Under the pieces are notes generated by a model. That model worked only from the letters and a program-made list of their open reading frames with translations. It was not told the origin of the DNA and did not search any database. From the NCBI RefSeq assembly GCF_040822065.1, contig NZ_CP162005.1:1860001-1924000 (forward strand): a stretch of DNA of 64,000 nt, in the 5' to 3' direction. Below, piece after piece: positions 35,369-44,282 of the stretch. Origin of the DNA: Pedobacter sp. WC2423. GTDB lineage: Bacteria > Bacteroidota > Bacteroidia > Sphingobacteriales > Sphingobacteriaceae. Made by a program: the position numbers and the translations under genes. The stretch's first letter is position 1. Each line of letters opens with the position of its first letter.

Positions 35369-35937
35369 GATCCTTTGATTGCTTTAGTAATATCTTTCGT
35401 TATCATATCCTCAATATTCCCGGTCAACGTTCTTGAAACGCCTATAAACTGTCTCTGAGGCATTGTAAAATTCATCTTCCTGCGATGTGCCTTAACCGTA
35501 TGTGACGATACAGTGTGAGCCGCTATGCTCTGTGTGCTATCTTTCCTGGTGCGGGTGTGTGCCCTGCGCTTGTAGGCCTTCTTTTGATAAGCACCTACCT
35601 GAGCAGTGGCCTTTACATTCCCGCCATCATTGTGAATTTGTGCATATGGTACGTCCGTGCCAATTATAGCCCTGTCAGCGTTTGAACTGATTTTCCTTAT
35701 ACTTCGCATCAGCCGGCCACTTTTAACCAGTATAGCGCGTTTATTTGCCTGTTTAGCACCTCTTTTCGGCTGCTTTCGCTTCTCCCATGCCTTTTCGCCT
35801 CCATCTGACCAATTTTGACGCCTGAACCGCTCTTTAGAAAAATTCACCGCTACAGTTGCCGCCCTGGTAGGCACTGATCTGGTCGTACTCATTAACCTTT
35901 TAACCAGGGCATCATAGTCTTTCATTTCGTTTGCCAT
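35365..35937 (-). CDS. phage virion morphogenesis protein, Mu gpG-like
   Basis: 190 residues from the ATG at 35937, 2 nt after the upstream stop; a longer reading overlaps the tape measure gene. The pattern SKERFRRQNWSDGG, then WEKRK, KRAILVKSGRLMRSIR and VPYAQIHNDGG matches the virion morphogenesis family (Mu gpG), which acts at head-tail joining. The C-half is very basic, with many His/Arg/Lys. Confidence 0.85.
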   Translation of the reverse strand: MANEMKDYDALVKRLMSTTRSVPTRAATVAVNFSKERFRRQNWSDGGEKAWEKRKQPKRGAKQANKRAILVKSGRLMRSIRKISSNADRAIIGTDVPYAQIHNDGGNVKATAQVGAYQKKAYKRRAHTRTRKDSTQSIAAHTVSSHTVKAHRRKMNFTMPQRQFIGVSRTLTGNIEDMITKDITKAIKGS

Positions 35938-35939
35938 GC

Positions 35940-37769
35940 TTAGTTGTATGAAGTTTCTAAATTGCGGAGCATCCTTGCAGCAAGTTCCGTGAACCATTCT
36001 TCAAGCTGCTTTTTACTCATTGACGCTATTTCTTGGTTTTTGCTTACGAAATCACCCATTTTAACCATGGAATCCATGTTGATTGTTAAATTTTTGATCT
36101 GTTGAGCTGTCCCTGTTGTGCCAGATGCGTTTTTGCTGCCCGTGTCACTCGCACCTTTATTGGTAGTGGTTTCCTCCTTCTTTTTAACACCACCTTCAGT
36201 TACTAACTTCTCTTTGGGTTTCTTTAGTTCTGCATATTCTGTGTTGACCTGGTTAGTGATCTCGTTTAAAGATTTTGTATCCTTAAATGAATTACTTAAC
36301 CCGGCCATATCAAGAGTAAGAAGGGATTTTAAAGCTGAACCTATTGCCTCTACATACTGGAATATCCACAAGATATAAGGTTTAACTTTTACGTACATTT
36401 CTTCAAATCCGTTACCAGCTCCAAATATGGCATCCTTAAATGATATCATACCATTCCAAAGAACTTTAATAATCTCATAGGCAGCTGTTGTGCCAGAGGT
36501 AATTGCATCCCATAGGAATTTATAAGCTGCACCAATAACAGAAAGCAAATCCCGAAACATCATAGAATTCTTATAAAGATCTTTCCAATAGGCAATAGTA
36601 TCCAGTATGGATTGCCCGACTGCTTTGATCATTGGTAAGCTTGTTTGTCCGATTTCTATCATTCCCTGCTTAATCTGGTTGTTGATGATCACCCACGCAT
36701 CACCTGGTGTTTCAGCGTTTTTCATCGCTTCATTTAACTGACCTTGTGCCTTATTGGTAAAACCAATAATGTCCTTCAGCTTGTCGTAATCCTTCAGCAT
36801 CGCACCAATAGCAGTTACTGTTTCGCCATCCGCACCGATAGTTTTGAAAATCTTGTTTTTCGCTTCAGATGATAGTCCCTTTAGCTTTGTGCGTAAAGAG
36901 TCCAATATCATTAATAGTGGTTTGGCCTTACCGTGTGCATCATAAATATTCACACCTATCTTTTTAAAGCCATCGGTGATCCGTGGATCTGATATTGCTT
37001 TGAAAGTGTTTTCCAGTAAAGTTGCTGTCTGATCTGACTTGAAACCCTGGGCGGTAAAGTACGCAAATGCACCTGCAAGGTCTTCAAAACTCTGTCCGGC
37101 CTTGTCTGCCATTGGAATGATTTTAGGCAGATAATCTGCAATATCTTTGAATTCGGCATTACCCTTATTCATCGTTGCAAATAATACGTCTAAAACCTTT
37201 GTTGCGCTCATAATACCCGTACTGTTCATTGTCGCAACTGTCGCAGCTGCAACCGTATCAAGATCAGTAAATCCGGCTTTTGCTCCTTTTAAAATAGGTT
37301 CAAATGCACCTAAAGCGTCCTTTACTTCAAGTCCCGCTGATACGATCTTGTTGAACGATTCGGGCACGTCTTCCAATGGTGTAGAGTTCCGGGCGCCTAT
37401 ATCCATTACCTGGTCACTGAGCGCGGCCAATTCATTTTTTGAGAGCTGGGCTGTAACATTGACTTTCGCCATGCCTTTAGCCCAATCCATGGCCATCCCA
37501 CTTGCTTTGATATATGCAGCTGCGAGTGCAACAACACCCGCTGTTACCAGCGCATAAGGATTTGTAATTAGTTTCATCGCCTGATCAAGACCAGGGATCT
37601 GATCACTAATTGAATTGAAAGCCTCCGATGCGCCGCCTTTTAGTTCAGCTAACTTTAGTTTCATCGAGCTGACCCCGCTGTTGATCTGTGACCTTGCGCT
37701 GCTCATTCCGGCTTTAATTTTGTTTCTAAGCTCTAATAAGAGTTCAATTTTTGCCTGTCCTGCACCCAT
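35940..37769 (-). CDS. phage tail tape measure protein
   Basis: 609 residues in the TP901/Mu gp42 manner: a helical N-terminus, then the core LTNPYALVTAGVVALAAAYIKASGMAM, the PhageMin_Tail-type region (LAALSDQVMDIGARNS, VAAATVATMNSTG, FEDLAGAFAYFTAQGFK), hydrophobic helices near 370-450 and a Thr/Lys-rich tail. It sets tail length. At 609 residues it is short for this class, so the tail should be short. Unusually, it lies between gpF and gpG on the minus strand, away from sheath and tube. Confidence 0.88.
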   Translation of the reverse strand: MGAGQAKIELLLELRNKIKAGMSSARSQINSGVSSMKLKLAELKGGASEAFNSISDQIPGLDQAMKLITNPYALVTAGVVALAAAYIKASGMAMDWAKGMAKVNVTAQLSKNELAALSDQVMDIGARNSTPLEDVPESFNKIVSAGLEVKDALGAFEPILKGAKAGFTDLDTVAAATVATMNSTGIMSATKVLDVLFATMNKGNAEFKDIADYLPKIIPMADKAGQSFEDLAGAFAYFTAQGFKSDQTATLLENTFKAISDPRITDGFKKIGVNIYDAHGKAKPLLMILDSLRTKLKGLSSEAKNKIFKTIGADGETVTAIGAMLKDYDKLKDIIGFTNKAQGQLNEAMKNAETPGDAWVIINNQIKQGMIEIGQTSLPMIKAVGQSILDTIAYWKDLYKNSMMFRDLLSVIGAAYKFLWDAITSGTTAAYEIIKVLWNGMISFKDAIFGAGNGFEEMYVKVKPYILWIFQYVEAIGSALKSLLTLDMAGLSNSFKDTKSLNEITNQVNTEYAELKKPKEKLVTEGGVKKKEETTTNKGASDTGSKNASGTTGTAQQIKNLTINMDSMVKMGDFVSKNQEIASMSKKQLEEWFTELAARMLRNLETSYN

Positions 37770-37838
37770 TATTTAATTATAAATTATTTGTATATTTGAC
37801 CTGTGTTCTGACCCGACTTGTTCAGGTTTTGCACATCC

Positions 37839-37866
37839 AGAAAGCAGAAATTTATTTCTGCTTTCT
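37839..37866 (-). other. hairpin with the gpF stop codon in its loop
   Basis: On the minus strand AGAAAGCAGAAA and TTTCTGCTTTCT form a perfect 12-bp stem. The 4-nt loop contains the TAA that ends the gpF-like gene. No U run follows, so it is more likely an mRNA processing or stability element between the head gene and the tape measure gene. Confidence 0.5.
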
Positions 37867-39186
37867 CTTTTTAAAGAAATCGGCAATCTCAGACCGGTTG
37901 TATTTGGTGATTTTATCCTTAACATCAATTATCCATACCTCGCTCACACTTTTACTTTGCTTTACCTGACCTTTCAAGGCTCTTTGCAGGTCTTTTGCAG
38001 CGACTTTTTCCGTTAGCTTGATACATATCACATCTGACTGCTTTGATCCAGCCTTGATCAGCCCTTTAATAGATGCCTGGGTATTTGACGAGCTGGTCTT
38101 AAACTGTACCACCTGGTTACCGTTAACTATCGCATCCGAATTCTTACCCTGCTTTACACCATCTGGTAAAACAACGTTTCTTAATGCTTCTTTCCATTCA
38201 TTGTTCGGGGCAATTTCAGGCAGCATCACAATTTTATCACCTGCATTTGCCAGGGTTTTTGATATTGAAAATATATCCTTGAAATCCTTTCCAGTTGGTG
38301 TCAATGAGTTTTGATATACATATCCACCTTTTTTACCTGCATAGGTCTTTTCATACAGGAATGGATTATTGTTATCAGCAGTCTTTATTACAGCTTCCGG
38401 TAGCTTGTCAAAATAAGGATGATCAGCAGGAAATACCAGACCGGATTTAGCCAGGTTAGTTTTGAACATTGGCGGTATATCCGTAGGTATTATAATTTTA
38501 CTGACAGGAGTTACTTTTTCATCTGTACTCTGCTCAATATCACATCTGCAATTCCAGCCGTTAGGTGTGAAAATGGTGTCCCATATGAAATCATCAACTG
38601 CCCTGGTAACGCCATCCAATTTTTCATGTGAGGATCTAACTCTTCCATCCCCAACGGTTCTGTAGGTTAAAAACGGCAAATCGTCCTTTTCTTCCTGATA
38701 TTGAATCCACCTGCTACCCATTTGTGCTGAAGCAATAGCGGTATTATATTCAATAGGCAGGTATCTATTGGTGTAGTCGTTGTTGATTCGCTGTGTTACC
38801 TCTCTAAATTCCGTAAATGGCACAATCTTGCCGTCACTGTGTAAAGCCGCTGTAGTGGCCTTTAACTGTTCATGCGTTTTGGCAAAACTAAATTGATATA
38901 CATTCTGCTGTAAATGCTCAATTTGCTTTCTGTCCGCGCTATTCCAGTCCACGCTAAACACATCTTTCCCGTATCCCTGGGCGACTGCTCCGGATATTGT
39001 TGCTGCAACCTTATTCGCAACCTTTAGCGCAGTGCGCTTAGTCTGGTGACCATAATAGAAATCATGTGCAAGCTTTTCAATTTCCTTTTCTAAATCAATA
39101 TCAACATCACCTAAAGCATTTACTTTAAGCCCTGAACAGTTCGGACAAATACAACTGTAAATTTCATCCAGCTTTCTTTTGGTCAA
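37852..39186 (-). CDS. Mu gpF-like head protein with C-terminal nuclease-like domain
   Basis: 444 residues. Residues 1-260 are the Mu F/SPP1 gp7 minor head fold with the family motif (RVRSSHEKLDGVTRAVDDFIWDTIF, then GWNCRCDIE). Residues 285-444 form an extra domain: GKNSDAIVNGNQVVQFKT and, later, IKGLIKAGSKQSDVICI and VSEVWIIDVKDKI. Those blocks resemble the C-terminal nuclease domains of CDI and polymorphic toxins and the Barnase-EndoU-type domains found on phage head proteins. A role in cleaving host RNA after injection is an inference. The head assembly role is well supported. Confidence 0.8.
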   Translation of the reverse strand: MTKRKLDEIYSCICPNCSGLKVNALGDVDIDLEKEIEKLAHDFYYGHQTKRTALKVANKVAATISGAVAQGYGKDVFSVDWNSADRKQIEHLQQNVYQFSFAKTHEQLKATTAALHSDGKIVPFTEFREVTQRINNDYTNRYLPIEYNTAIASAQMGSRWIQYQEEKDDLPFLTYRTVGDGRVRSSHEKLDGVTRAVDDFIWDTIFTPNGWNCRCDIEQSTDEKVTPVSKIIIPTDIPPMFKTNLAKSGLVFPADHPYFDKLPEAVIKTADNNNPFLYEKTYAGKKGGYVYQNSLTPTGKDFKDIFSISKTLANAGDKIVMLPEIAPNNEWKEALRNVVLPDGVKQGKNSDAIVNGNQVVQFKTSSSNTQASIKGLIKAGSKQSDVICIKLTEKVAAKDLQRALKGQVKQSKSVSEVWIIDVKDKITKYNRSEIADFFKKRKQK

Positions 39187-39206
39187 TACCTGCCCTGCTT
39201 CAGGGC

Positions 39207-40475
39207 TTAGGCGAAAAAACTACCGTTGGCTAAAGCTATTGGCTGACCTTTGGCTGAAGGCGGTTCATTTGTTGGTGGAGCTGCTTTTACAGGTTCTACC
39301 TTTCCAGTAATAGGAAAGTCAAAGGTACTGCTGATCCAGTCGTTGTCAATTTGATAACCTAGCTCAATAGCTTTCGCTACTATACCCCATTTTCCGGGAA
39401 TAGATAACTTTTGTGAACGATCAAATACAAATTCATCCGTTTCAGAAAATGGCATCCTGAATGTATCCCTTAACACTGGAAGAATCTTTCCATTGAAAAT
39501 AAATTCAACTTTCTTTTTATCCCTTCCTGCAATGATATCGTTCATTGTCCGTTCATGGACTTCTGATTGCGATTTGCTGCTCCCGTTGTCGCTGACCATC
39601 GTGCCGCCTAAATAGCGTTTACTAATTTGCTGGTCAGAGTAATTCATTTGTTCCAGGAATACTTTGAACGGATCACCTTTAGCCGCGCTGTCTTTAATAT
39701 CCAGTGTGGTGCCTTCGGGAAAGATAGCCTGTGACGCCTTTCCTAAATTCTTCAACATTATTTCAATGCGGTCAAGTTCTTTTTTATCTCTTGTGCGTGT
39801 TGTTGCGGTCGTCATCGGTATGCCGAATTTTTCAGAGAACATCGCCCATGCCTGACGCGCATTTTTCTTCCAAATCAAATCGGGCACGATGTCGTTCATG
39901 ATACCGAATTTGTTACGACTTTTTACTACAATGATTGTCCCTTTAAAGGCCGGATCTGTTACGTCAATGCCTTTGTCTCCATTGGCTTCAAAAAGAAGTA
40001 TGTTTTTCTGAGGTATAAAATTGCGGCGAGGCAATAACTGATATACTCCCAAAATCGGATCGACAATCTGCATTATCGTATACCCGAAAAACTCATGATC
40101 AATCAAATCACCTATTGCATCAAATACCCATTCCACTTCCAGGGTTTTTGATTTTACCGGGTCTTCTTTGTTCGTCTTGCTGTCCCTAATGTAATAGCGA
40201 ACAGACTCAGAGAGGCCACGCCTGATGTCCATTTGAGAGCCTAGATGTCCATCAGGTATGAGATATTCGTACAAATCCTGCAATAACGACCATCGCGGTG
40301 TTTCAGGATTTGAAGCGGATTGAATTGCCGCCCTCCATGCCTGTATATCTTTCCGGCTCAGATCAGCAAATTCAGCGGCAAGCTGTTGGATCACTCCAAT
40401 GTCTGAGGTTTTAGATGTTGTTTTTGCCGCTGCATTTGGATTCGGATATCCACGGCCTATTCTTGAATTAAACAT
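39207..40475 (-). CDS. portal protein, Mu gp29-like (DUF935)
   Basis: 422 residues. DUF935 features include SVRYYIRDSKTNKEDPVKSKTLEVEWVFDAIGDLIDHEFFGYTIMQIV, GIMNDIVPDLIWKKNARQAW and the late helix with SQSEVHERTMNDIIAGRDK. Twelve copies of such a protein form the DNA gate and head vertex. It lies between the gp36-like and gpF-like genes. Confidence 0.88.
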   Translation of the reverse strand: MFNSRIGRGYPNPNAAAKTTSKTSDIGVIQQLAAEFADLSRKDIQAWRAAIQSASNPETPRWSLLQDLYEYLIPDGHLGSQMDIRRGLSESVRYYIRDSKTNKEDPVKSKTLEVEWVFDAIGDLIDHEFFGYTIMQIVDPILGVYQLLPRRNFIPQKNILLFEANGDKGIDVTDPAFKGTIIVVKSRNKFGIMNDIVPDLIWKKNARQAWAMFSEKFGIPMTTATTRTRDKKELDRIEIMLKNLGKASQAIFPEGTTLDIKDSAAKGDPFKVFLEQMNYSDQQISKRYLGGTMVSDNGSSKSQSEVHERTMNDIIAGRDKKKVEFIFNGKILPVLRDTFRMPFSETDEFVFDRSQKLSIPGKWGIVAKAIELGYQIDNDWISSTFDFPITGKVEPVKAAPPTNEPPSAKGQPIALANGSFFA

Positions 40476-40504
40476 GGTTTAAGCGTTGTTTAAATGATTA
40501 TTAA

Positions 40505-40948
40505 TTACCAGTTGTGGTTTTCAGGTTTACTGTCAGACCAAAGCCTGATTTCACCTTGATAAGTATCTGTTAAGGCACTTGGTAGATTTGCAAATGAATT
40601 TCCATTGCCAACATCTTTTAGCCAGTCTATAGCGTCCTGATACCTGCTTGATCTGTGTTCGGGTACGTCCTTGCTTCCTGTTTGGCTATAGAGGTGATAA
40701 AGGGTGATATCGATACCAATCATAATGATATAGCTCTCCCTGGTATCGGGTTCAATAAGGCTGTCAGAAAATATGAGGTCAGTATTAAATCTTCCTGCTA
40801 ACCTATTTTTCATCTGGGATATTGCTGCCTGCTCTGCTCTTAATAATTTGATAGAACTTGCCAGCTCTGGAGTTGATCCATCCAATAAGCGTAATATTTC
40901 TGACTTTACCTGAAAGGCATAGTCAGTATCTTTAAAAAATCTTCCCAT
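40505..40948 (-). CDS. head-tail joining protein, Mu gp36-like (DUF1320)
   Basis: 147 residues from the ATG at 40948, 1 nt after the terminase stop; a longer reading begins inside the terminase gene. The FKDTDYAFQVKSEILRLLDG start, the helical AEQAAISQMKNRLAGRFN and the RSSRYQDAIDWLKDVGNG end match the DUF1320 layout. Confidence 0.75.
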   Translation of the reverse strand: MGRFFKDTDYAFQVKSEILRLLDGSTPELASSIKLLRAEQAAISQMKNRLAGRFNTDLIFSDSLIEPDTRESYIIMIGIDITLYHLYSQTGSKDVPEHRSSRYQDAIDWLKDVGNGNSFANLPSALTDTYQGEIRLWSDSKPENHNW

Positions 40949-40949
40949 G

Positions 40950-42512
40950 TTAATATGATTGGTCTTGGTACGTTTCTCGTTCTGTGATTCTCGGATCAAA
41001 TTTTTCAATGAAGGTCATCAGGTCAAGTTCCTTGAATCCTACAGCTACAGCATCGGGGCCATCATCATGCGCACCGCTTCCTTTTTCAAATTTGTCGAAC
41101 TGATCAAGTGTTTCTATCTGGTCTAAATGCTCTTTTTCCTTAATATTCCAGAAAACCCATTTTCTTATGAATCGTCCGAGGATACTCTCAATATGGTCGT
41201 ACTTATTCCCATATGATTTTCCATTGGCAACGATTGGAATAAAATAACCCCTTGTTTCTCCCTCATCATCAAAGTCGTTTTCAAAATCGCCCTGGGCAAA
41301 CAATCCATCAAATGTGTAGGTGATGTTATAGCGCAATAGCTTTCGATCTTCATAAAGGTCATATAGCCATTCAGCTGCAAGATTCCTGCTGCATTGTCTT
41401 AAAAAGCAGTGGATAATATGGTACTCTTTCCTAATCTTCCCAATAAGGTATAAGCCTTTAAAATCTCCTTTGTCCTTATAGGATAAATCACCAATCATTA
41501 TCAGCGCATCATATAAGTGAAGTTTGAGCATTTCTTTATACTGCATCAGATCAGGTTTGAAGATCCGGCCAGCTGACACATGAATGTGCATGTATTCACG
41601 TTTGAAACTTGACGGATTTTTATCATGCTTCTTTTTCCAATAAGCCGAAGTAGTCTTTTCCGGCCAGTTAGACACGAAATTGATCAGGTCTACAACAGCA
41701 GTAACTGTAAATACAGTATAATCGGATTTATCACCATCGCGCTTGTCAATCTTGATGTTTTTGGTGAACTCTATTTTCAGCCTATTGGTGATACTGTTTT
41801 TATGAAAGTTATTGTTTGCGTAAACTAGCCGTTCAGTGGAACCATCAGAAGCATCAAAACAGCCCATAATTTCTTCCAGGATCTTTTCAACAGCATCGCT
41901 CATCATTGTATCATTATTGACGTGCTTTTTGCTATCCACATCATCGATACAGATGTAATCAGGTCGGTCAGCACCTTCACGAAGACCCCGTGCTGACTGC
42001 TCCCAGCCAAGGGATTTAAAGCGTACACCATCGGTCGTCAAAAAGTCACCATCTGCCCAATTGCCTTTTCCCATTCTCAGGCCATAGTCATTGATCAGCT
42101 TTTGGTTGTATTCAAGTTCTGCCTGTATGCTGCTAATTAGTTGTTTTGCCTTTGGTGCATTTTCACCAAACTGAACGAAAAAATTAAGGTCTTTTTTAAC
42201 AAAATATAGGTATAAAGGAATACCAAGACCGACATGCACGGACTTTGCACCTGATCTAAAGATTTCAGCCAGTGTTTTGCTTTTCTTATTACCAATAATA
42301 AGTTTAGCCAGTTTTTTATGATACTTCGCGCATTTCGACTTAGCGTAATGCGAAAGATATTCCTCAAACCACAAGATGTATTCACTTTCGAGAATATCCA
42401 TCCTGTCTTTTTTCTCTTTTGCGGTTTCGCTAAGATCAATAGTGGTTTTCTTCTTTATCTTTTGGCAATGGGTATCATAGTTCTCAAGGATTTTAAGCCA
42501 TTTTTTATCCAT
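40950..42512 (-). CDS. terminase large subunit, Mu gp28-like
   Basis: 520 residues. The ATPase part shows the DExx-type strand YICIDDVDS (about 197), and the nuclease part shows acidic motifs in MIGDLSYKD (about 350) and HDDGPDAVAV (about 490). The N-terminal 60 residues are a charged helix. It would package phage DNA into heads. It overlaps the small subunit gene by 8 nt. Confidence 0.87.
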   Translation of the reverse strand: MDKKWLKILENYDTHCQKIKKKTTIDLSETAKEKKDRMDILESEYILWFEEYLSHYAKSKCAKYHKKLAKLIIGNKKSKTLAEIFRSGAKSVHVGLGIPLYLYFVKKDLNFFVQFGENAPKAKQLISSIQAELEYNQKLINDYGLRMGKGNWADGDFLTTDGVRFKSLGWEQSARGLREGADRPDYICIDDVDSKKHVNNDTMMSDAVEKILEEIMGCFDASDGSTERLVYANNNFHKNSITNRLKIEFTKNIKIDKRDGDKSDYTVFTVTAVVDLINFVSNWPEKTTSAYWKKKHDKNPSSFKREYMHIHVSAGRIFKPDLMQYKEMLKLHLYDALIMIGDLSYKDKGDFKGLYLIGKIRKEYHIIHCFLRQCSRNLAAEWLYDLYEDRKLLRYNITYTFDGLFAQGDFENDFDDEGETRGYFIPIVANGKSYGNKYDHIESILGRFIRKWVFWNIKEKEHLDQIETLDQFDKFEKGSGAHDDGPDAVAVGFKELDLMTFIEKFDPRITERETYQDQSY

Positions 42513-42927
42513 GCAAATTGATGATATGAAGAATGAACTTCTTGTGATAATCTAAATTTTTATTGGCCAGTTCAGGGTCGCGCTCTGAAAGCCAGTCATC
42601 CAGTACCTTAATTACTGTCATTGCCATCTGGGGACTAAGTTTTGTACTGAACGTCTCCATAACCTTTGAAACTTTTGAAAGTGCGTCTGAGTCAATTGTC
42701 GCTTCTCCACCGGCTGCTAGATGTTGAATTTCTTTTAAAAGAATAGCTCTAACCTTTACCGGTGACGCTAATAGTTCCTCACGCTGTTTGTCCCATTCAC
42801 CTTCCTTTCTCCAATTGCCAACAGTCTTTTCAGTGACACCGAATTGTTCTGCAATCGTCTTGGCATTGTATCCCAATTCAATAAATGCCATTTCAGCATT
42901 TCGCTGTAACGCGTCCTTTTTTGCCAT
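42505..42927 (-). CDS. terminase small subunit, Mu gp27-like
   Basis: 140 residues with an N-terminal helix-turn-helix (YNAKTIAEQFGVTEKTVGNWRKEGEW) and a helical oligomerisation region. It would recognise phage DNA and pair with the terminase downstream. It is the first gene of the leftward late operon and faces the protease gene divergently over a 142-nt promoter region. Confidence 0.8.
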   Translation of the reverse strand: MAKKDALQRNAEMAFIELGYNAKTIAEQFGVTEKTVGNWRKEGEWDKQREELLASPVKVRAILLKEIQHLAAGGEATIDSDALSKVSKVMETFSTKLSPQMAMTVIKVLDDWLSERDPELANKNLDYHKKFILHIINLHG

Positions 42928-43069
42928 TGTTTTTTACACAAAAAAAGGGATTAAAAAACTGTAAAATAACGGAGTGTCTAAGCTTTAAGAGATTGTTTAT
43001 AAGGCAATTATAGTTCTTTTTTTTGTCCGAATTATCGCCATATCCTTGTGTCATAATCGCAGAATAATT

Positions 43070-44233
43070 ATGCAATACAAGACGCTGGACGGAAATATAG
43101 GAGAGCTAAAATTTTACGGAGATATATCCGAATGGTGGATTTCAGGCGCAGACTTTACCCGCACTATTGAGGAGATGGCAAGCAAGTTTGTCGAGATACA
43201 TATCCGGGCGCATTGCTTCGGCGGTGATGTCTTTGAAGGTAATGTAATGTTCAACGCCCTTCAGAGGTGTAAGCCTAAAACTAAATTATTTATTGATGGT
43301 GTGGCTGCTTCTATGATGGGTATCGTAATGCAGGCATGCGATGAAATCATAGCTGCTGAAAATGCCTGGGTAATGGTTCATTGCCCAACTGGATACCAGC
43401 AAGGAAATAAAAAGCAAATGTTCCAAGCCTATAAGCTCCTGACAGGAATGGAAAAAAACTTCACAAAAGTTTTTGTCGCAAGAACAGGCAAGCCTGAAAA
43501 ATATGTGGAGGCTTGGTTTGATGGTACTGATTACTGGTTTAGCGCAGAGGAAGCTTTAGCAGAGGGGCTCATAACCTCAATTGGAAAACCTGTAGTCGAC
43601 AATGTCGTGCAAATAGACAAGCCTACGGAAAACGATCAGGTAGAATCTGTCTTTGGCCGCTTCGCAGCCCTGATGTCACCTAATTCAAATGCAAATAACG
43701 AAACCCCTATAAAAGATCAAAAAATGAAAAAAGAAATTATCGCAAAATTCGGTTTGTCCGGTGTGACTGAAGCGAGTACGGATGATGAAGTGATGGCCGC
43801 AATGCAGCAAAAGATTGATTATTCTGGTGCTGAGGCTAAAGCTTTAAAAACTACTGCTATAGAAGCCTTGATTTCAGGAGCTGAAAATGCTACACAGAAA
43901 AAATATGAGGCTTCTTTACGTGTGAGCCTTGTAGCTGTTGGTGAAGCTTCTGGACTTGGTGTACTGCAATCAATGTTGGGTTTAAATACTCCTTCTGTTG
44001 CGGCCGCTGCAGCACCTGCTGCACCAGCTGCTGCCGCTGCTCCTGCCGTTCCACAGGTTATAACTATGCTCAATGGTACGTTAGTGAATGCAAGTGCCGA
44101 TGATCGCGCAGCATGGGCGTGGGACAAATGGCAGGAAACTGATCCTGATGGTGTTGAAACAATGCAAAAAGCTGAGCCTGAAAAGTTCGTGGCATTGTAT
44201 CAGGCAAAATTCGGTGTAAAGCCTGTCCTGTAA
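43070..44233 (+). CDS. ClpP-like head maturation protease with scaffold tail (Mu gpI-like)
   Basis: 387 residues from the ATG at 43070. The protease half has a ClpP-type triad: Ser81 (DGVAASMMG), His104 (VMVHCP) and Asp154 (GTDYWFSAEEALAEGLI). The scaffold half begins near Met219 (MKKEIIAKFG) and includes an Ala/Pro-rich linker. Mu makes its scaffold Z by an in-frame internal start in I; Met219 could serve the same here. The protein guides capsid assembly and cuts itself and other proteins. Confidence 0.88.
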   Translation: MQYKTLDGNIGELKFYGDISEWWISGADFTRTIEEMASKFVEIHIRAHCFGGDVFEGNVMFNALQRCKPKTKLFIDGVAASMMGIVMQACDEIIAAENAWVMVHCPTGYQQGNKKQMFQAYKLLTGMEKNFTKVFVARTGKPEKYVEAWFDGTDYWFSAEEALAEGLITSIGKPVVDNVVQIDKPTENDQVESVFGRFAALMSPNSNANNETPIKDQKMKKEIIAKFGLSGVTEASTDDEVMAAMQQKIDYSGAEAKALKTTAIEALISGAENATQKKYEASLRVSLVAVGEASGLGVLQSMLGLNTPSVAAAAAPAAPAAAAAPAVPQVITMLNGTLVNASADDRAAWAWDKWQETDPDGVETMQKAEPEKFVALYQAKFGVKPVL

Positions 44234-44282
44234 GCGGCATTCAATTAATTCACAAAAATTTTAAAGCTCTAATAAACACAAA

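Noticed and set aside
43819..44127. Minus-strand ORF inside the protease/scaffold gene
   Set aside because: It is a shadow of the Ala-rich linker codons; no start context or similarity supports it.
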